Shown: positions 4,514 through 5,169 of the stretch, piece after piece
Position numbering within the stretch: the first letter of the stretch is position 1
Layout: each line of letters opens with the position of its first letter
DNA from: Chloroflexota bacterium
GTDB taxonomy: Bacteria > Chloroflexota > Anaerolineae > Anaerolineales > UBA4823
Reading direction: 5' to 3'
Length of the DNA: 5,169 bases
Assembly: GCA_021849525.1 (NCBI GenBank)
Contig: JAJZSS010000176.1
Location: forward strand, 1 to 5,169
Translations under genes and position numbers: made by a program
Notes under the pieces: generated by a model
What the model was told of the DNA's origin: nothing
What the model saw: only the letters and a program-made list of their open reading frames with translations
The model's database searches: none

Positions 4514-5169
4514 ATGGATCAGCGCGATATGCTCAAAAGAATTAAAGAAGAGAACGTCAAGTTCATCTCCTTGCAGTTTACCGATGTGACCGGCGTGGTT
4601 AAAAGTGTGGATATGCCGGTGCATCGCGCTCAAGAAGCGATCGAAGATGGCATGTGGTTCGATGGCTCATCGGTGGAAGGCTTTGCCCGCATCCAGGAAA
4701 GCGATATGCGCCTGGTGATTGATCCTTCTACATTTGTTGTGCTGCCCTGGACCAACCCGGAGTACCGCCGGGCACGCGTCTTCTGCGATATCTACACCCC
4801 GGATGGCAAGCCCTTTGCCGGTGACCCGCGCAGCACGCTGCAGCGCCTGCTGGCGCAGATCAAAGCCCGCGGCTGGACCTACAATGTCGGCCCCGAGCCC
4901 GAGTTTTTCCTCTTCCGGCGCAACGGCGAGCGATTAACGCACCCGGTGCCGCACGATATCGGCAGCTACTTTGATTTCTCGGCCAATGATGAAGCGGTGT
5001 CGGTGCGGACTGAATTAATGGATGCCCTGCTGGGGATGGGCTTGCAGGTCGAGATGGGGCACCACGAAGTGGCCCTGGGCCAGCACGAGATCGATTTCCG
5101 CTTCGACAATGCCCTGGTAGCAGCCGACAATATCCTGACCCTGAAATATACAGTTAAGGCTATCGCCGC
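4514..5169 (+). CDS. glnA: Glutamine synthetase type I, N-terminal 218 residues, 3' end missing
   Basis: Glutamine synthetase makes glutamine from glutamate, ammonia and ATP in the cytoplasm, as a dodecamer. Two adjacent ATGs (4511, 4514) are possible; 4514 is chosen because GGAGG at 4504-4508 then has a 5-nt spacing instead of 2. The N-terminal beta-grasp domain (about 13-96) carries ENVKFISLQFTD (14-25) and FDGSSVEGFARIQESDM (49-65). The catalytic domain starts near 104 with GDPR (103-106), GPEPEFFLF (126-134, metal-binding Glu) and HHEVALGQHEIDF (183-195, further active-site Glu residues). It closely follows the B. subtilis-type (GSI-alpha) enzyme, including Arg59, which corresponds to B. 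subtilis Arg62 of the feedback-inhibition loop. The second half, with the ATP-binding NGSGMH-type region and the C-terminus, lies beyond the window, so adenylylation cannot be judged. It has its own promoter after a strong terminator, hence is independently transcribed from the 5' side. Confidence 0.97.
   Translation, partial: MDQRDMLKRIKEENVKFISLQFTDVTGVVKSVDMPVHRAQEAIEDGMWFDGSSVEGFARIQESDMRLVIDPSTFVVLPWTNPEYRRARVFCDIYTPDGKPFAGDPRSTLQRLLAQIKARGWTYNVGPEPEFFLFRRNGERLTHPVPHDIGSYFDFSANDEAVSVRTELMDALLGMGLQVEMGHHEVALGQHEIDFRFDNALVAADNILTLKYTVKAIA

Noticed and set aside
4719..4937. 72-residue + strand frame inside glnA
   Set aside because: It lies in another frame wholly within the conserved glutamine synthetase coding region and resembles nothing I know.
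1..5169. CRISPR arrays, tRNA or rRNA genes, insertion sequences, phage or toxin-antitoxin genes
   Set aside because: No regularly spaced repeats, RNA gene signatures, transposase motifs or terminal inverted repeats were seen on either strand.

Overview
The window is about 5.2 kb of moderately GC-rich bacterial DNA with densely packed genes, all on the + strand. The gene complement suggests a Chloroflexi bacterium, most likely of the Anaerolineae type: a CARDB plus WD40 lipoprotein, a YqhQ/DUF1385 membrane protein, a membrane-anchored phosphodiester glycosidase, an FmdB-type zinc ribbon protein and a Bacillus-like type I glutamine synthetase. This assignment rests on protein style and remembered gene families, not on a search.

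Layout. (1) 1-447: C-terminal part of an M20-family metallopeptidase, cut by the window edge. (2) 448-661: intergenic region with a hairpin-plus-T-tract terminator and then a strong sigma70-type promoter whose -10 box lies 9 nt before the next ATG. The next gene therefore probably has a leaderless mRNA. (3) 662-1543: yqhQ (DUF1385), a polytopic membrane protein of unknown function. (4) 1590-2987: lipoprotein with a CARDB domain followed by seven WD40 repeats. (5) 2984-3883: single-pass membrane protein with a NAGPA-type phosphodiester glycosidase domain, starting at TTG and overlapping the previous stop by 4 nt. (6) 3884-4010: a consensus-like promoter. (7) 4011-4331: FmdB-type zinc ribbon protein, followed by a textbook intrinsic terminator. 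(8) 4395-4513: promoter region with two palindromes. (9) 4514-5169: 5' part of glnA, running off the end.

Transcription units inferred from sequence: the peptidase gene ends at its own terminator. yqhQ, the lipoprotein gene and the glycosidase gene form one likely operon, with no terminator between them and the last pair translationally coupled. The fmdB-like gene and glnA each have their own promoter. All three promoters have a 17-bp spacer. The operon's theme is the cell envelope: one integral membrane protein, one lipid-anchored propeller and one membrane-tethered, outward-facing hydrolase. glnA and the zinc ribbon gene look like ordinary housekeeping genes.

I see no CRISPR array, tRNA, rRNA, insertion sequence or phage gene. 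The most notable points are the leaderless yqhQ, the coupled WD40-lipoprotein/glycosidase pair, and the two dyads (one Fur-box-like) upstream of the glnA promoter. Nothing here clearly amounts to a new biological system.
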